Positions 14,874 through 23,680 of a stretch of DNA of 39,105 nt are shown in pieces. How positions within the stretch are numbered: the stretch's first letter is position 1; each line of letters opens with the position of its first letter. The translations under genes were made by a program, and so were the position numbers. Origin of the DNA: JAUVRX01 sp049664225 (GTDB lineage Bacteria; Acidobacteriota; Thermoanaerobaculia; Multivoradales; JAHEKO01); the NCBI GenBank assembly GCA_049664225.1, contig JBATEX010000051.1:1-39105 (forward strand). The letters run 5' to 3'. The notes below the pieces were generated by a model that did not search any database, was not told where the DNA came from, and saw only the letters and a program-made list of their open reading frames with translations.

Positions 14874-17555
14874 CTACCGCCCAGTTGCCAGCAGGTGCTC
14901 GAGCTCGCCGAACCAGTTGAAGGCGAATTTGACGGTGTTGGGACCCCCAGCTCCGCTGGCCCCACCCTGTTGGATGACGAGAAATCGCGTGCCTTCGGCG
15001 TTGATGTCCCAGTCACCCAGATACTCGGGTGGCAGGTCCAGGACCTTGACCGGCCTGCCGGCCTGGAACGACTCGCCGGTGCCGTCCACGTCTACGCTCC
15101 AGATCCCGCCATCACGATTGCGATAGAAGATCTTGCTACCGTCAGCCGACCAGCGAGCGAACTCACCGCCCTCCGCCGAGATCTGCCACTTGCCACCGGG
15201 GCCCGGGAAAGGTCGGACGTAGACTTCCCAGTCACCCGAATCGTCGGCATCGTAGGAGATCCAGCGGCCATCGGGCGAGAACACCGGATCTCCCTCGAGG
15301 CTGGAGCTCTTGAAGAAGGGTTCTGGCTCGCTGGATCCGTCCAGGGGAAGCAGCCAGAGATCACCCTCTGCAGCTTGATCGTGATAGGCGATGTAGCGGC
15401 CGTCAGGAGAGATCGAGTAGGGATTCATCATCACGCTGTCTACCGCCGCGAGGACCAACTCCTCGGTGCCGGAGCCGTCGGTTCGCTTGCGGTAGATCCC
15501 AACCTCGCTCGAAGTGGAGCCGTAGTAGATCCACTGGCCGTCCGGGGACCACACCGGAAAGAACTCCTGGCCGTCGGCGAAGGTCAGGCGGGTCTGGGTG
15601 TTGCGCTCCAGGTCGTAGACCCAGATATCCCGGTTGCCTTCCGACACCAGCTCCACAGCCAGTTGCCGACCCTCCGGTGACAGCCGCCCATTGACGTATT
15701 CACGAGGCACCTCGGTGACGGCGGCCGACTGGCCCTCGATATTGAACCACTTGAGAAGGTGATGAGCGCCGGCCACCCTGCCGGTGAGATAGACGAGAGT
15801 GCCGTCTCCGGCGACGTCGTACATGGCGCCACCCTCGGTGTTGACCGCGATCTCCGGCAGCACGGGTGCCGGCAATCTGGAGAGCTCGAGACCCTTGGGA
15901 TCCATTGGAGCTGCGAAAAGCGTGCCGTTGTTGGCGAACAGCAGGTGACCCGATGCCACATATCGAGGGTAGGTGCCCCCTTCGTGGACCAGTGTCCGCT
16001 TGCCGTTCTCGACATCGACGGCCTCGATCCGCCCAGCGTTGCGGTCGGTCGAGATGTACGAAGTGAAGAGGACGTGCCTACCCCCGGGGAGGAAGTGGGG
16101 CCATCGGTGGCTGACCTCACCCTCGGCCAGCTCTGTGAGTGGCTCCGGCGTGCCGCCGGCCGCTGGAACCCACGACAGGGCCGAGGCAGGTGATGAAGCG
16201 AAGACAATCATTCCGTTCTCGCCCCATGTCGCACCACGACTCAAGGAGATCTGGCAAAGAGTCAGAGGTGTCCCACCGGCGACAGCCACCTTCTTCAACT
16301 CCGTTGGTGTCGCGAAGCCGACCCACTGGCCGTCGGGCGAGAAGAAGGGGTTGTAAGCCGCACCCGTGCCAGCGATCTCCGTGCTCTCGAGCCGGTCGAG
16401 AGGGCGCAGATTGAGGTGGAACGTCGAGGTGTCACTGGCCAGTCCGGTGGTGAAGGCAAGAAGATCCCCGCCAGGCGCCAGGACGACCCCGCTGCCTTGC
16501 TCGTAGAACAGCGGCAGGGAGCCTGCCACTGCGACTTCCAGTTGGCGATGCGCAGGCTCGGGGGGTGCGGGTCTCAGGAACCATGCTCCGAGAGCACCTA
16601 GCAAGAGTGCCGCTACCGCGGCACCGGCTGTGACCAGCCTGTTTCCGCGCTTTGGGGCCGCCGCCGCTACCAACTCGGTCTCTTCGAATCGACCCGAGCG
16701 CAGATCGTCGATGGCGATGCGGGCATCGCCGATGTCGCGCATCCTCTGGCGAGGGTCCTTCTCCAGGCATCGCTCCAGTAGTCGCCGCAGCGCTGGCGGG
16801 GTATCGCCTGGCAGAGTGGACCACTCGGGGTCGGTCTTGAGCACCGAAGCCAGGGTTTCGGAGACGACCTCACCCTCGAAAGCCTTGCGTCCGGTCAGCA
16901 TCTCGTAGAGCACGGCGCCGAAGGCCCAGACGTCGGCCTTGCGATCCACCGCCTTGCCCCTGGCCTGCTCCGGGCTCATATAGGCGGCGGTGCCCAGGAT
17001 CATGCCGGCGATCGTGCCGGCCGAGGTCAGGGTGGGGGAGAGCGAGGAATCGGGGCTGCCGAGAACGGAGTCGTCGCTGAACGCTTTGGCCAATCCGAAG
17101 TCGACAACCTTTACGGCTTCGTCCTCGTTGAGCAGGATGTTGGCTGGTTTGAGATCGCGGTGAATGACACCGTTCTCATGGGCGGCTTCGAGAGCCTGGG
17201 CAATTTGCTGTGCCAGTCTCAGGGCTTCTGGAGTTTCGAGAGGGCCTCGAGTAAGGCGTTGCTGCAGGTCCTCTCCCTGTATCAACTCCATGGCCAGAAA
17301 GCGCACCCCGTCCGTTTCGTGCAGACCGTGGATCACTGCGATATTGGGGTGATTTAGCGTCGCCAACAGGCGAGCCTCGCGCTCGAATCGCGCGAGTCTG
17401 TCCGCATCGCCTGCCAGGCTGTCCGGCAGGATCTTGATGGCGACTTCGCGCCCCAGGTCGGTGTCGACCGCCTTCCACACGACGCCCATGCCACCCTCGC
17501 CAATCTTGTCGACGAGCTGATAGTGCAACAACGTTCTGCCTGATTCGATTGCCAA
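14874..17555 (-). CDS. Membrane serine/threonine protein kinase with TolB/PD40 beta-propeller sensor
   Basis: This 893-residue protein has an N-terminal Hanks-type kinase: Gly loop GEGGMGVV (19-26), VAIK Lys41, HRDLKPAN (132-139), DFG (152-154) and GTAAYMSPEQARG. One membrane helix (about 307-328) connects it to an extracytoplasmic propeller of PD40/WD40-like repeats, seen as recurring FSPDGxW and WSPDGQW motifs. This kinase-propeller architecture is expanded in Acidobacteriota. It likely senses an external ligand and phosphorylates cytoplasmic proteins. The start is TTG with AGGGGGA upstream. A related propeller-end fragment is at 36901-37380. Confidence 0.95.
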   Translation of the reverse strand: MAIESGRTLLHYQLVDKIGEGGMGVVWKAVDTDLGREVAIKILPDSLAGDADRLARFEREARLLATLNHPNIAVIHGLHETDGVRFLAMELIQGEDLQQRLTRGPLETPEALRLAQQIAQALEAAHENGVIHRDLKPANILLNEDEAVKVVDFGLAKAFSDDSVLGSPDSSLSPTLTSAGTIAGMILGTAAYMSPEQARGKAVDRKADVWAFGAVLYEMLTGRKAFEGEVVSETLASVLKTDPEWSTLPGDTPPALRRLLERCLEKDPRQRMRDIGDARIAIDDLRSGRFEETELVAAAAPKRGNRLVTAGAAVAALLLGALGAWFLRPAPPEPAHRQLEVAVAGSLPLFYEQGSGVVLAPGGDLLAFTTGLASDTSTFHLNLRPLDRLESTEIAGTGAAYNPFFSPDGQWVGFATPTELKKVAVAGGTPLTLCQISLSRGATWGENGMIVFASSPASALSWVPAAGGTPEPLTELAEGEVSHRWPHFLPGGRHVLFTSYISTDRNAGRIEAVDVENGKRTLVHEGGTYPRYVASGHLLFANNGTLFAAPMDPKGLELSRLPAPVLPEIAVNTEGGAMYDVAGDGTLVYLTGRVAGAHHLLKWFNIEGQSAAVTEVPREYVNGRLSPEGRQLAVELVSEGNRDIWVYDLERNTQTRLTFADGQEFFPVWSPDGQWIYYGSTSSEVGIYRKRTDGSGTEELVLAAVDSVMMNPYSISPDGRYIAYHDQAAEGDLWLLPLDGSSEPEPFFKSSSLEGDPVFSPDGRWISYDADDSGDWEVYVRPFPGPGGKWQISAEGGEFARWSADGSKIFYRNRDGGIWSVDVDGTGESFQAGRPVKVLDLPPEYLGDWDINAEGTRFLVIQQGGASGAGGPNTVKFAFNWFGELEHLLATGR

Positions 17556-17662
17556 GAAACGATTCCCCCTACTTGGCTACATCCGTTGACTCTGGGAGTT
17601 AGCTGCCCGTGCAGCAGCGTCTTCAGCCTGCCCTCCCGCCATGATCTCTGGAAAGCCACCGC

Positions 17663-17668
17663 ATTATA
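17663..17668 (-). promoter_or_regulatory. Possible -10 box of the kinase gene
   Basis: A perfect TATAAT on the minus strand lies 108 bases before the kinase start. No convincing -35 box stands at 16-18 bases. This is tentative. Confidence 0.35.
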
Positions 17669-17711
17669 CGAAACAGCCCCCGAACCCTTGATCTAGAATC
17701 GCCAAGAGAAC

Positions 17712-17872
17712 TTCATACCGCGACCACCGTCTTCGAGCTGCACCAGCTGGGGCGGCAGATGATCGGCCAGGGCAAGCCCGAAAGGGCCATTGACAAGGCC
17801 TCGGATGACCTGAACAGGAACAACCTCCAGAACCTCCTCGAGCAGCTCGAGGAGGGCAAAGACATCAACTGA
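17712..17872 (+). pseudogene. Possible 3' remnant of a lost gene, or very small ORF
   Basis: The gap 17556-17895 contains a stretch with coding-like codon use that ends in TGA (17870-17872). Its translation contains ELHQLGRQMIGQGKPERAID and a helical Gln/Leu/Glu-rich tail. The only ATG gives 37 residues from 17759 and has no ribosome-binding site. The text resembles the end of a TPR-like helical segment. It may be the tail of a deleted gene; no function is proposed. Confidence 0.3.
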
Positions 17873-17895
17873 GCCGGTTGTTTGGCGGGCAGTGA

Positions 17896-18225
17896 TTACT
17901 TGGCAGGCAGCGATCCTGCGTAGCGCACGCCTCGGTCCACCCAGGCCTGAAGGTCACCTGACGACTCGAAACCGCGCCGGTCCACCATCACCATGCCTTT
18001 GAGAGGCCGGCCGGTGAAATCACACTCGCGGGCGTGGGGGACCCGGAGGGCCTCCTCGTAGTGGTCGGCACCGACGCGGACGACGAGAATGTCGTCGCTG
18101 ACTCCGCAGGCCATGTGGCCGTTGACCATGAAGGTCAATCCACCAAACATCTTCTTCTCCTCGACCACGACTCGATCTTCGAGAAGGGTTCGAATGCGGG
18201 TGACCAGGTCTTTGTCGTAGGGCAT
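17896..18225 (-). CDS. TfoX N-terminal domain protein
   Basis: This 109-residue cytoplasmic protein matches the stand-alone TfoX/Sxy N-terminal domain. It shows the KKMFGGLTFMVNGHMACGV block (24-42), DDILVVRVG, and the RPLKGMVMVD segment. In Enterobacteria and Vibrio, full-length TfoX/Sxy promotes competence gene expression. Single-domain versions like this are widespread and of unknown role. It has no clear ribosome-binding site and no obvious operon partner. Confidence 0.85.
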   Translation of the reverse strand: MPYDKDLVTRIRTLLEDRVVVEEKKMFGGLTFMVNGHMACGVSDDILVVRVGADHYEEALRVPHARECDFTGRPLKGMVMVDRRGFESSGDLQAWVDRGVRYAGSLPAK

Positions 18226-18394
18226 GTTTCAGGCGTCCCGCGCTGACTCCAATCTCAATGGGCGCTCTCGAACCAGACGAGAGCGATCCAACTTCGCCAA
18301 TTCGCTGTCTTCCGATTGGTGCCCTCCGATTCTACTGCATGGTAGCCAGGTCCCCGCGTGATCGAAGTTAGCCGGCTCTTCGCGTGCCATAGGA

Positions 18395-18736
18395 TTGGTT
18401 GAGGATTCTGCAGGGAGGTCAACGACGCCAGATGTCGCCGTCGCAGTCACCAGCCTTCACAACAAGACTCACGGGGACATTCACGGCCGGGTCCGTGCGG
18501 CGATCCATGAGCTCTACGTCGACGGCCTGGGATCAGTGCCGAAGCCCCCGATCGTCCTGTCCCACAATGGTTATTGGACAGACAACGACCTCACGAAACC
18601 AGTGGCGGGCCTCGTCTTCAGTTTTCTCAGAGCTCTCACAGATCGGCCACGATGTCAATCTGGGCCTGGTCACCCACCTTTTCGGGTGGTCCATCCCCGC
18701 CTTCGCACGACTAGACTCGGGGTCGCGGAGTGCTAG
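18395..18736 (+). other. Doubtful ORF in the 18226-18778 gap
   Basis: The gap before the TonB receptor holds a frame from TTG 18395 whose middle part (about 18450-18640) has GC-rich third positions typical of genes here. It reads, for instance, HGRVRAAIHELYVDGLGSV and PPIVLSHNGYW. After 18640 the coding character fades. No ribosome-binding site or known domain is seen. It could be a gene remnant or chance. The rest of the gap shows only the leader of the TonB receptor gene. Confidence 0.25.
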
Positions 18737-18778
18737 AGTACTCGTATCCGTCAGTCACAACTCAAGGAGGCCCAAGTC

Positions 18779-21085
18779 ATGGCAGATCGATCGACACGTT
18801 GGTACCTCGTCGCTTTCGCTCTCGCTCTGGTTCTCGTCGTATTCGGCGGACCTGTGTTCGCTCAGGAGACGACGGAGGATGTGGAGGAAGCCGCCGAAGA
18901 AGGCGACACGCTGGCAGCTGAGGAGGCCGCCATTTTGGACGAGATCGTCGTTACGGCGCAGAAGCGCGAGCAGAACATTCAAGAGGTGCCGATCTCCATC
19001 ACGAGCATGAACAGGGAAGAGATCGACCTTCTCACGGTCAGCGCTCTCGATGTCCGGTTTCTCTCGGGTCGCGTCCCCAGTCTGCTGATCGAGTCCTCCT
19101 TCGGCCGCGCCTTCCCGCGCTTCTACATCCGCGGTCTGGGCAATACCGACTTCGACCTCAACGCCTCGCAGCCGGTCTCCATGGTCTATGACGAGGTCGT
19201 CCTCGAGAACCCGGTCGTCAAGGGCATGCCGGTCTGGGACGTAGAGCGGATCGAGGTCCTGCGCGGACCCCAGGGAACCCTCTTCGGGCGCAACACCCCC
19301 GCCGGAATCGTCAAATTCGACTCGGTCAAACCCTCTCAGGATTTCGAGTCCTTCGTGCGGGCCTCCTACGGCACCTTCGACAGCATCGATGTGAAGGGTG
19401 CGGTGGGTGGCCGGTTGTCCGATACCTTTTCGGCTCGCTTCTCGGGGCTCTATCAGGGGCGCAGCGACTGGGTGGACAATGACTTCACTGGTGAGAAGAA
19501 CGCTCTTGGTAGCAACGAGACCGTCGCCTATCGGCTGCAGTTTCTTTGGGAGCCCAACGACCGGTTCGACGGCCTCATCAATCTTCACGGCTGGTCAGTG
19601 GACGGCACAGCGCGGCTGTTCCGGGCCAACATTTTCAACAAGGGTTCCAACAGCGTCGTGGACAGCTTCAGTCGTGACAAGGTCGCCTACGACGGCCTGA
19701 ACGACCAGCAGATCGACTCTTTCGGCGGCATGATGAAGCTGAGCTACGAGTTCGACTTCGCTACTCTGACCTCGGTCACCGGCTACGAATCGCTGGACAT
19801 GTACAGCCGAGGTGACATCGATGGCGGATTTGGCGCGGTCTTCGCGCCGCCGTCTGGGCCTGGTTTCATCCCGTTCCCATCGGAGAGCGCCGACGGCCTG
19901 CCGTACCTGGATCAGTTCACCCAGGAATTCCGACTCGCCAGCAACTCCGACCAGCGGCTGAGCTGGCTCGGTGGGCTCTACTTCTTCAACGAAGACCTGC
20001 AGGCAGATACCTTCAGCTACAACACTCTCGGCGGTAACGAGCAGGACGGATACTCGTTCCAGAAGCAGACCTCCGACTCTTGGGCCGCCTTCGGTTCTCT
20101 GGACTACATGGCGACCGACCGGTTGAGCCTCCAAGGAGGGCTGCGCTATAGCAAGGACAAGAAGGACTTCTCTGCCGAGCGCCCGGACCCGACCTTCCAG
20201 ACTCCAACCGTCGCTCCCATCACGGAGAAGACCGATTCCGATTTCACCAGCTGGGACCTGACGGCCAATTACATGGTAGGCCCCACGGTGAACGTCTACG
20301 GGCGGCTTGCCACCAGCTACCGCGCCCCCAGCATCCAGGGTCGCATCCTGTTCTGCGCCGACTTCGAGGGCGGTCTGAATCCCGACACCAACTGTGTGGA
20401 CGTCGCCGATCAGGAGGAGATCTTCTCGGGTGAAGTGGGCGTCAAGACCGAGTTGCTCGATCGCACGCTGCGCTTGAACCTGGCGGCCTACACCTTCCAG
20501 CTCGACGGGCAGCAGATCGTGGCGGTCGGTGGTGTCACCAATACCGCTACGCTGCTCAATGCTGACAAGACCGATGGCTACGGATTCGAGGCTGACATCG
20601 ATTGGGCCCCGAACCAATCGTGGCTGGCGACCTTCGGCCTGAGCTACAACAGCACCGAGCTCAAAGACGACAATCTCACCGTGGCTGCCTGTGGTGGCGG
20701 TTGCACCATCACAGACCCGATCGATGCCGACGGATCGGTGATCGTCAACGGCAACAGCCTGCCGCACGCGCCCGAGTGGATCTTCAACGGCATCATCGAC
20801 TACCGGAAGCCGCTCGGCAACAACCTGTTCCTGGCCGCCTTGGATTGGGCCTACAACAGCGAGAAGCGCTTCTTCCTCTACGAGTCGGAGGAGTTCAAGT
20901 CCGATTTCTTCGAGCTGGGTGTGCGGGTCGGTTACACGTTCAGCCAGGCCAAGTACGAGGTCGCGTTGTTTGGCCGCAACATCTTGGACGAGGTCATCGT
21001 CAACAATGGCATCGACTTCAACAACCTGACGGGCATGGTCAACGAGCCCCGCATCTGGGGTCTCGAGTTCGTCGCCCGGTTCTAG
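18779..21085 (+). CDS. TonB-dependent outer-membrane receptor
   Basis: This 768-residue protein has a signal peptide (1-28), a TonB box (DEIVVTAQKR, about 54-63) and a plug domain with FYIRGLGN and VERIEVLRGPQGTLFGRNTPAGIV. A 22-strand-type barrel ends in the classical terminal Phe (EFVARF). It imports a bound ligand using TonB-ExbBD energy. The plug sequence is of the type seen in siderophore and complex-nutrient receptors of the FecA/CirA and IroN-like broad group; the ligand cannot be told. AAGGAGG stands seven bases before the ATG. A lipoprotein amidohydrolase follows 38 bases downstream, hinting at a nucleoside- or nitrogenous-compound-related ligand. Confidence 0.95.
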   Translation: MADRSTRWYLVAFALALVLVVFGGPVFAQETTEDVEEAAEEGDTLAAEEAAILDEIVVTAQKREQNIQEVPISITSMNREEIDLLTVSALDVRFLSGRVPSLLIESSFGRAFPRFYIRGLGNTDFDLNASQPVSMVYDEVVLENPVVKGMPVWDVERIEVLRGPQGTLFGRNTPAGIVKFDSVKPSQDFESFVRASYGTFDSIDVKGAVGGRLSDTFSARFSGLYQGRSDWVDNDFTGEKNALGSNETVAYRLQFLWEPNDRFDGLINLHGWSVDGTARLFRANIFNKGSNSVVDSFSRDKVAYDGLNDQQIDSFGGMMKLSYEFDFATLTSVTGYESLDMYSRGDIDGGFGAVFAPPSGPGFIPFPSESADGLPYLDQFTQEFRLASNSDQRLSWLGGLYFFNEDLQADTFSYNTLGGNEQDGYSFQKQTSDSWAAFGSLDYMATDRLSLQGGLRYSKDKKDFSAERPDPTFQTPTVAPITEKTDSDFTSWDLTANYMVGPTVNVYGRLATSYRAPSIQGRILFCADFEGGLNPDTNCVDVADQEEIFSGEVGVKTELLDRTLRLNLAAYTFQLDGQQIVAVGGVTNTATLLNADKTDGYGFEADIDWAPNQSWLATFGLSYNSTELKDDNLTVAACGGGCTITDPIDADGSVIVNGNSLPHAPEWIFNGIIDYRKPLGNNLFLAALDWAYNSEKRFFLYESEEFKSDFFELGVRVGYTFSQAKYEVALFGRNILDEVIVNNGIDFNNLTGMVNEPRIWGLEFVARF

Positions 21086-21123
21086 CTCGATTTCTGTGAT
21101 CTGACGACAGCTACGAATCCATC

Positions 21124-22569
21124 ATGGCTGTGACAAGAGATCTGGCGCGCGGTTGCGCCAGATCTCTTGTTCTTTCTGCCCTCTTCAGCCTGGTACTCGC
21201 TTGCCAGGCGCCTGAAGCTGAAGCTCCGCCGGAGTCCGCTGCCGCAGAATCAGCCCAACTGGTGGTGATGGGCGGCACGATCGTCACCTTCGATCCCGAC
21301 GGCAGGGTGATCGAGGATGGAGCAGTCGCAATCGAGGACGGTCGAATTGCGGCTGTCGGTTCAGCGGCAGAGATCGAAGCCGCCTTCCCAGGAGCTCGGC
21401 GCATCGACGCCGCTGGCGGTCTCGTCCTGCCCGGCCTGATCAACGCTCACACCCACGCCCCAATGGTATTTTTCCGCGGGCTGGCGGACGACTTGGAGCT
21501 CATGCAGTGGCTCGAAGAGGTCGTCTTCCCAGCCGAAGGCGAGCACGTCGATAAGGAGCTCGTGCGGTGGGGTACCCGACTGGCCTGCCTGGAGATGTTG
21601 CGGGGTGGCATCACAACGTTCGTCGACATGTACTACTTCGACGACACGATCGCCGAAGAGGTCGAGCGCTGCGGCATACGCGCCGTCGTCGGTGAGACTC
21701 TCATCGACTTCCCGGCGCCGGACAACAAGAGTTGGGAGGAGGCGATGGACTACACGCGGTCGTTCGTCGAACGCTGGCGCGGTCACCCGAGGATCACTCC
21801 GGCGGTGGCACCACATTCCCTCTACACAGTTTCGACGGAGCATTGGATCGAGGCGCACGAGCTGGCCGAGGAGCTGGACGTTCCGCTGCTGACCCATCTT
21901 GCCGAGGGCCAGGCGGAGATCGACCGGGTGCTCGAGGCCACCGGAATGACCTCGATCGAGTACCTGGAGCATTCGGGTCTGCTGGACGATCGACTACTGG
22001 CGGCCCACGTGATCTTGCCGACACCCAACGAGATCGACCTGCTCGCGAAGCGGGGCGTCGGTGTCGCCCACTGTCCGCAGTCGAACATGAAGATCGCGGC
22101 TGGCGTGGCTCCGGTGCCGGCGATGATCGAGGCCGGGGTGGCCGTGGGGATCGGTACCGACGGGGCCGGCTCCAACAACGATCTCAACCTCTGGGAAGAG
22201 ATCGACACGGCGGCGAAGCTGCACAAGCTCGAAAGCCGAGACCCGACGGTCCTACCTGCCCGGCAGGCCTTGGCCATGGCGACGCTCGAGGGCGCGCGCG
22301 CGCTGAAAATGGAAGACGAGATCGGCTCGTTGGAAGTGGGGAAGCGGGCCGATCTGATCGTCGTGGCGACCGACGGCCTGCACCAGCAACCGCAGGACCC
22401 CGCCGCCAACCCCTACTCCTTCCTCGTCTACTCGACCAAGGCCTCGGACGTCCGAACCGTCATCGTCGAAGGCCAAGTGGTCGTCGACAACGGCCAGGTC
22501 CTGACCCTGGACGCAGCAGAAGTGCTGGAAAGGGCCGCGTACTATCGAGCAGTTCTCACTGGGCACTGA
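21124..22569 (+). CDS. Lipoprotein amidohydrolase (S-adenosylhomocysteine/methylthioadenosine deaminase-like)
   Basis: This 481-residue protein has a lipoprotein signal with lipobox LVLAC (Cys27), placing it in the periplasm or at the outer membrane. The amidohydrolase barrel has NAHTHAP (His109, His111), a long helix block ending HLAEGQAEID, the HCPQSNMKI motif and GTDGAGSNNDLNLWEE. These match the MtaD/SAH deaminase and chlorohydrolase (TrzN/AtzB) group, which hydrolyses ring amines or halides. Most family members are cytoplasmic, so a lipid-anchored form is unusual. The start ATG has no ribosome-binding site, and a 16-bp perfect hairpin lies over codons 4-16. It is downstream of the TonB receptor and may act on its ligand. 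Confidence 0.88.
   Translation: MAVTRDLARGCARSLVLSALFSLVLACQAPEAEAPPESAAAESAQLVVMGGTIVTFDPDGRVIEDGAVAIEDGRIAAVGSAAEIEAAFPGARRIDAAGGLVLPGLINAHTHAPMVFFRGLADDLELMQWLEEVVFPAEGEHVDKELVRWGTRLACLEMLRGGITTFVDMYYFDDTIAEEVERCGIRAVVGETLIDFPAPDNKSWEEAMDYTRSFVERWRGHPRITPAVAPHSLYTVSTEHWIEAHELAEELDVPLLTHLAEGQAEIDRVLEATGMTSIEYLEHSGLLDDRLLAAHVILPTPNEIDLLAKRGVGVAHCPQSNMKIAAGVAPVPAMIEAGVAVGIGTDGAGSNNDLNLWEEIDTAAKLHKLESRDPTVLPARQALAMATLEGARALKMEDEIGSLEVGKRADLIVVATDGLHQQPQDPAANPYSFLVYSTKASDVRTVIVEGQVVVDNGQVLTLDAAEVLERAAYYRAVLTGH
21133..21170 (+). terminator. Strong hairpin with T-rich tail overlapping the start of the amidohydrolase
   Basis: ACAAGAGATCTGGCGC (21133-21148) pairs perfectly over 16 bp with 21155-21170, around GCGGTT, and is followed by TCTTTCT. 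It has the form of an intrinsic terminator 47 bases past the TonB-receptor stop, but it sits inside the signal-peptide codons of the next gene. It could attenuate or gate expression of the second gene. Confidence 0.65.
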
Positions 22570-22616
22570 GGCAAAAGGGTTGAGGCGCTCGGCGAAATCG
22601 TCGAGCGGTCTTCGAG

Positions 22617-22940
22617 GGCCTAGGGGTGAAAGGGCTCAAGGGCGTAGGGTCCTGGGATCTCAGCAGACGACCCCGATCTCGCAAGGTCAGTCCGGGGGGC
22701 AGAGTCCCAGGGGGTTCTTGCAGCGGAAGGGAGGACAGCCTCCTGGGACTCTGCCCCCCGGACTGACCTCTTGGACCTACCCGGAGAGCTCCCTCCGTCT
22801 AGCTGCAACAACCCCCAGCTGGTTTCCTCGCCGAACTCTGAATGCTTATCCCGAGATAGGGATCGGATCCGCCGTGAGCATTCTGCATCAGCCGGATTCC
22901 CGTCAGGGAGTCGCCCTCCTACGCCCCTGCTGCCTTCATG
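22617..22940 (+). repeat. Composite intergenic repeat around R1 copy C
   Basis: It lies in the gap 22570-23062. A G-rich R3 module (22617-22658) and a C-rich R3 end with CTGCCTTCATGGGTGC (22919-22940) flank R1 copy C. The C-rich end recurs as CTGCCCTCATCGGCGC near 5418 and TTGCCTTCAACGGTGC near 36011. No coding signal is seen in this gap. Confidence 0.55.
22685..22768 (+). repeat. Hairpin repeat R1, copy C (perfect outer stem)
   Basis: Arms 22685-22707 and 22746-22768 are perfect 23-base inverted repeats. Pairing continues through 714/739 to give about 30 pairs with one G-T, leaving a 24-base loop. The loop contains TTCTTGCAGCGGAAGGGAGG. The core and loop match copies A, B and D, but the outer stem sequence is different. 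Confidence 0.8.
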
Positions 22941-23062
22941 GGTGCCCGGGTGAACCTCCACTCCGCGGATGCGCGGACCCTTGATTGCACTGATCGACAG
23001 GAGTAGCGTCGCGTCGAGCTTTCAGGCCCCGGTAGGGGCTCGACCCGTGAGGACAATTGACG

Positions 23063-23641
23063 ATGATGACGCCAGATTCCGGTTTGTGGGCCCTTGTCGG
23101 GATTCCCCTCATGATCTTCTTCGCGCGGATCATGGATGTCTCCCTGGGAACGATGCGGATCATTCTCGTATCCAAGGGGCAGCGGCGCATCGCGCCGTTC
23201 GTAGGTTTCTTCGAGATCCTGGTTTGGCTGGTGGCGATCGGACAGGTCGTCCAGAACCTGGACCGACCGCTCAATTACCTCGCCTACGCCGGTGGGTATG
23301 CAGCCGGTACCTGGCTGGGCTTGGCCTTGGACGAGAAGCTGGCTCTGGGACTGCTCGCTGTGCGGATCATCACGCGGCAGGACGCGCAGGACCTCATCGA
23401 GAAGCTCAAAGAGGGCCAGTTCGGTGTCACGAGTGTTGCGGCGCGAGGGTTGAGCGGGCGGGTGCGGCTGATCTTCAGCGTCGTGCGGAGGCGTGAGCTG
23501 AAACGAGTCATGGAGGTCATCCGAGCTCACAACCCACAGGCTTTTGTCTCGGTCTCCGATGTGCGCGTGGCGAGTGAGGGGTATTTCTCACCAACCGACT
23601 CCACCTACCCGCGTCTGCTGGAGTCACTGCGCAAGAAGTAG
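23063..23641 (+). CDS. UPF0316/DUF2179 inner-membrane protein
   Basis: The protein has about 192 residues, with three membrane helices in the first 95 residues. The conserved FFARIMDVSLGTMRII block marks the UPF0316 (DUF5698) family. The C-terminal half (about 110-185) is a small soluble DUF2179-like ACT-type domain (LLAVRIITRQDAQDLIEKLKE; VVRRRELKRVMEVIR). The role is unknown. Tandem ATGs at 23063/23066 follow GAGGA at about ten bases; a TTG at 23057 is the alternative. A small GCCCC-GGTA-GGGGC hairpin lies just upstream. Confidence 0.85.
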   Translation: MMTPDSGLWALVGIPLMIFFARIMDVSLGTMRIILVSKGQRRIAPFVGFFEILVWLVAIGQVVQNLDRPLNYLAYAGGYAAGTWLGLALDEKLALGLLAVRIITRQDAQDLIEKLKEGQFGVTSVAARGLSGRVRLIFSVVRRRELKRVMEVIRAHNPQAFVSVSDVRVASEGYFSPTDSTYPRLLESLRKK

Positions 23642-23680
23642 TGCCTCCTGTCGAACAAACAGTGCGGTCTTCGCCCGCGC

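Noticed and set aside
18668..18695. Possible R2 copy or terminator before the TonB receptor (TTTTCGGGTGGTCC)
   Set aside because: Only about ten bases resemble R2, the possible stem is five base pairs, and there is no T-run.
22685..22768. CRISPR repeat or simple transcription terminator
   Set aside because: Copies are far apart with no spacers. The loop is conserved while stems differ, and no T-run follows.
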